From Nitrospinota bacterium (GTDB taxonomy: Bacteria > Nitrospinota_A > JADGAW01): DNA of 7,272 bases. The first letter of the stretch is position 1, and each line of letters opens with the position of its first letter. Of this stretch, positions 5,100-7,272 are shown piece by piece. A program made the position numbers and the translations under genes. Below the pieces are notes generated by a model, which was not told where the DNA came from, did not search any database, and saw only the letters and a list, made by a program, of their open reading frames with translations. The stretch is taken from positions 1 to 7,272 of the forward strand of contig JADGAW010000109.1 of the NCBI GenBank assembly GCA_015231815.1, written 5' to 3'.

Positions 5100-6323
5100 A
5101 ATACGATAGATTTTATTTACATCCGCATCAATAACCTCAAAGGTTATACTCTCAATGGTTATTACATCCCCTCTTTCAGGAATTCTCTGAATATGTTCAA
5201 GAATATATCCCGATAAGGTTTCATATTTTCCCTCTGGAATATCCAGATTAAGTTCCTTGTTTAATATATGGATTTCCACAGAAGCTTCAACAATATAACT
5301 GCCATCTTCCTTAGCTTCATAAAAGGGCGTTATTTCTCTGTCATGTTCATCCTCTATTTCCCCGACAATTTCTTCCAGAATATCTTCAACGGTTATTAAT
5401 CCCGTTGAACCACCATGTTCATCAACAGCAATTGCGGTATGGATTCCAGCTTTTTGCATCTCAGTAAGAAGGTCATCAATCCTTTTACACTCAGGAACAT
5501 AATAAACAGGCTTAAGAAATTTTTTGATCGGCATGCCCAACTCTTTTTCATGAATAAGCTCCAACCGGTTAACAGTCCCAACAATATTGTAAAACTGATC
5601 CTTATAAATGGGAATACGAGAAAAACTATTCTTTTTTCCAATATTTAAAACCGTTCTTATATCTGTAGAATTAAGCTCTAAAGCCGTAATATTTACAAGA
5701 GGAACCATAACTTCGCTTACGCGAGTATCATGAAGGCTGATGATATTTTGTATCATTTCCCGTTCTTCTTCCTCAAAACTCATCTCTGTATCATTGACAG
5801 AAAAAGCAGTCCGAAGATCTTCTCTGGTAAAAGCAGAACTTCCCTGATCAGGAATAGTCTCCCCAATAAAAGGCTTAATCAGTAATGTGGTAAGCTTAAT
5901 AAAGGGAGCAAAAACCTTGGTAAAAAACTTGAGTGGGTAGATGATAAAAAGAACCGTTTTATTTGCTGATTGTTGAAAATAAAGCTTTGGAACTATTTCG
6001 CCAAGGAGTAACGTCAAGGGAACGAGAATCAAAGCTGCGAGAAAATCTCCGTACTCAACAAACCCGTAGATTTCAATAAATAGTGCCGTTAAGACAGCAC
6101 TGGAAGAAACAACCGATAAATTTGTTCCAAATGAGGTAACAGAAAAAATCTTTTCTGGTTTTTGCATTACCTTTTCAACAATTATTGCTCCAGGATGTTT
6201 ATCATTTGCAAGTTGTTGGATATACACCTTACTTGCTGAGATAATGGCAATTTCAGAGCCGGAGAAAAAGCCTTCCATTACCAAAAAGATAAAAACCAGA
6301 GCTAAATACGAAATTGTTTCCAC
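5073..6323 (-). CDS. CNNM/DUF21 transmembrane protein with CBS pair and CorC_HlyC domain (putative Mg2+/Co2+ transport or efflux protein)
   Basis: This 416-residue protein has the full architecture of the CNNM/CorC (former hemolysin C, TlyC) family. The N-terminal membrane domain (about 1-150) includes FFSGSEIAIISA (19-30), KPEKIFSVTSFGTNLSVV (55-72) and LLLGEIVPK (105-113), where family members bind Mg2+ or Na+. A CBS pair follows. CBS1 (about 202-258) contains SRIPIYKD, and CBS2 (about 267-322) contains VDEHGGSTGLITVEDILEEI and then the acidic GEIEDEHD. The C-terminal CorC_HlyC domain (about 335-413) contains YIVEASVEI and YETLSGYIL. Related bacterial CorC/MpfA proteins act in Mg2+ efflux with ATP bound to the CBS pair. 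The older hemolysin label is probably misleading. The family P-R in CBS1 reads VPL here. The GTG start (6321-6323) lies directly against the TAA of the upstream paralogue, and GTGAGG is placed five bases before it, so the two are surely one operon. Substrate is inferred from family only. Confidence 0.93.
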   Translation of the reverse strand: METISYLALVFIFLVMEGFFSGSEIAIISASKVYIQQLANDKHPGAIIVEKVMQKPEKIFSVTSFGTNLSVVSSSAVLTALFIEIYGFVEYGDFLAALILVPLTLLLGEIVPKLYFQQSANKTVLFIIYPLKFFTKVFAPFIKLTTLLIKPFIGETIPDQGSSAFTREDLRTAFSVNDTEMSFEEEEREMIQNIISLHDTRVSEVMVPLVNITALELNSTDIRTVLNIGKKNSFSRIPIYKDQFYNIVGTVNRLELIHEKELGMPIKKFLKPVYYVPECKRIDDLLTEMQKAGIHTAIAVDEHGGSTGLITVEDILEEIVGEIEDEHDREITPFYEAKEDGSYIVEASVEIHILNKELNLDIPEGKYETLSGYILEHIQRIPERGDVITIESITFEVIDADVNKIYRIKLIIPETS

Positions 6324-7272
6324 TTAAGCCTCACTAACAACTTTTAATTTCATGAGCCTAAAACCTTTTTTCTCTATGACATAAAAGGTTAGGTTTTCAA
6401 AAATAACTTTTTCACCCCATTCCGGTAAATAACCAAAAAGGTGAAACACAAAACCACCAACAGTATCAAATTCCTCAAGAGGAACCTTCTTATCAAAAAA
6501 CTTATTAAACTCTTCAATGGGAAGGGAAGCGTTTATATGAATTGTTCTCTCATCAATGACTTTAAGACCATCAACAATTTCCTCTTCGTTTACATTCTTC
6601 TTTCCCGTAATAGCAGAAAGGATATCGTCGAGGGTAATTAACCCGTTAGTTACACCAAACTCATCAGCAACAATGGCAATATGGATTCTTTTTTGTTGAA
6701 AATCTTTGAGTAAATCACCCACCTTCTTTGATTCAGGGACAATATAAGGTTTTACCATTATTTCATTTAACGGAACATGCTCCCAATCTTCTTCTTCCCC
6801 CTTTACTCTTAAAATATCCTTTACAAGAATTATTCCCGTGATATTATCAAGGCTTTCCTTATAGACAGGAATACGACTATATTTCTTCTCTTTAAGAGCC
6901 AACAGAACCTCAGCTACAGTATCTGATTCCGAAAGCGCAACCATGTCTGCCCTATGACAAGAAATTTCCTCTACGGTAATATCGTTTAATTCAAAAACAT
7001 TCGTAATCATTTCCTTCTCGTTTTCTTTAAGATTCCCTTCATCTTCACTCACATCAACAATTGTTTTTATTTCCTCCTCGGTAATTGATTGGTCGGAAAT
7101 AACTTCAAAAACGCCAAATAAAGCCAAAATATTCTGGGCAGTCTTTCTTAAGAAGTTTTGGAGAAAGAAGACTCGTTTATGAAAAAAGTCAAGATAAGAA
7201 ACCGTCATGATGGCATATGATTCTGCATGTCTTATTGCAAGTGTCTTTGGAGTAATTTCACTAAAAACCAGA
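6324..7272 (-). CDS. Second CNNM/CBS/CorC_HlyC protein, partial (5' end beyond right edge)
   Basis: An ATG at 7206-7208 would give 294 residues, but the frame stays open to the window edge. The extra codons (7209-7271) read LVFSEITPKTLAIRHAESYA. This is the conserved end of the CNNM membrane domain (G/S-E-I-x-P-K-T-L-A), so the true start lies outside and 315 codons are visible here. Next come an amphipathic linker, an acidic bundle (EEEIKTIVDVSEDEG, NEKEMITNVFELND), CBS1 with KKYSRIPVYKES, CBS2 with VADEFGVTNGLITLDDIL, and a CorC_HlyC domain with FDTVGGFVFHLFGYLPEWGE. Compared with the downstream copy, the second Gly of DE-x-GG is Val, and the acidic E-E-I-V-G-E-I-x-D-E-x-D stretch is degenerate (SAITGKKNVNEEE). 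The CBS1 opening reads ISCHRADMVAL in place of the usual M-x-P-R. TAA at 6324-6326 is adjacent to the GTG of the next gene. It is likely a membrane ion-transport protein acting with, or diverged from, its neighbour. Confidence 0.92.
   Translation of the reverse strand, partial: LVFSEITPKTLAIRHAESYAIMTVSYLDFFHKRVFFLQNFLRKTAQNILALFGVFEVISDQSITEEEIKTIVDVSEDEGNLKENEKEMITNVFELNDITVEEISCHRADMVALSESDTVAEVLLALKEKKYSRIPVYKESLDNITGIILVKDILRVKGEEEDWEHVPLNEIMVKPYIVPESKKVGDLLKDFQQKRIHIAIVADEFGVTNGLITLDDILSAITGKKNVNEEEIVDGLKVIDERTIHINASLPIEEFNKFFDKKVPLEEFDTVGGFVFHLFGYLPEWGEKVIFENLTFYVIEKKGFRLMKLKVVSEA

Noticed and set aside
4914..5216. 100-codon plus-strand frame at the GT9/CNNM junction
   Set aside because: It lies out of frame within the GT9 C terminus and antisense to the CNNM 3' end; its composition looks like a shadow and no domain is visible.
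7206..7208. ATG as true start of the right-hand CNNM gene
   Set aside because: The frame continues upstream to the window edge with conserved CNNM sequence (SEITPKTLAIRHAE), so this Met is internal.

Overview
The window is AT-rich and bacterial, with densely packed genes. A lipopolysaccharide-type family 9 glycosyltransferase, a split cytochrome b complex with a multihaem c-type cytochrome, and a CheV coupling protein together suggest a motile Gram-negative bacterium with an anaerobic or flexible respiratory chain. A deltaproteobacterium-like (Desulfobacterota, SAR324, Deferribacterota or Nitrospirota-like) source is my guess. It rests on gene content and protein style only.

Layout: (1) 1-2072, plus strand: the 3' end of a respiratory quinol-oxidising complex operon. 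It holds the C-terminal end of a Rieske iron-sulfur protein, a b6-type cytochrome b, a subunit IV-type protein, and a five-haem-motif c-type cytochrome with a C-terminal membrane anchor. The genes overlap or abut and are probably co-transcribed and translationally coupled. (2) 2073-2219: a non-coding gap with an extended -10 promoter candidate and an 11-bp hairpin palindrome. (3) 2220-2826: rpmI-rplT (ribosomal proteins L35 and L20), here without infC upstream or pheST downstream. (4) 2867-3829: cheV, a CheW-receiver fusion. (5) 3944-5092: a GT9 (heptosyltransferase-like) enzyme. (6) 5073-7272, minus strand: two tandem CNNM/CBS/CorC_HlyC membrane proteins. They converge on the glycosyltransferase with a 20-bp overlap of coding 3' ends. 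The upstream copy runs off the right edge of the window.

Functionally, the first four genes should form one machine. Quinol is oxidised at the Rieske/cytochrome b Qo site, electrons cross the membrane through the two b haems, and the anchored multihaem cytochrome is the likely replacement for cytochrome f or c1 as electron acceptor. The remaining blocks are housekeeping genes and look functionally unrelated to each other.

I found no CRISPR array, mobile element, tRNA/rRNA or clear novel defence system. The most notable points are an 18-T homopolymer exactly where the Rieske C-P-C-H cluster box should be, and the unusual cytochrome partner of the b complex. I also flag several inverted repeats: at the rpmI promoter, just before the GT9 start, and across the convergent stop codons.
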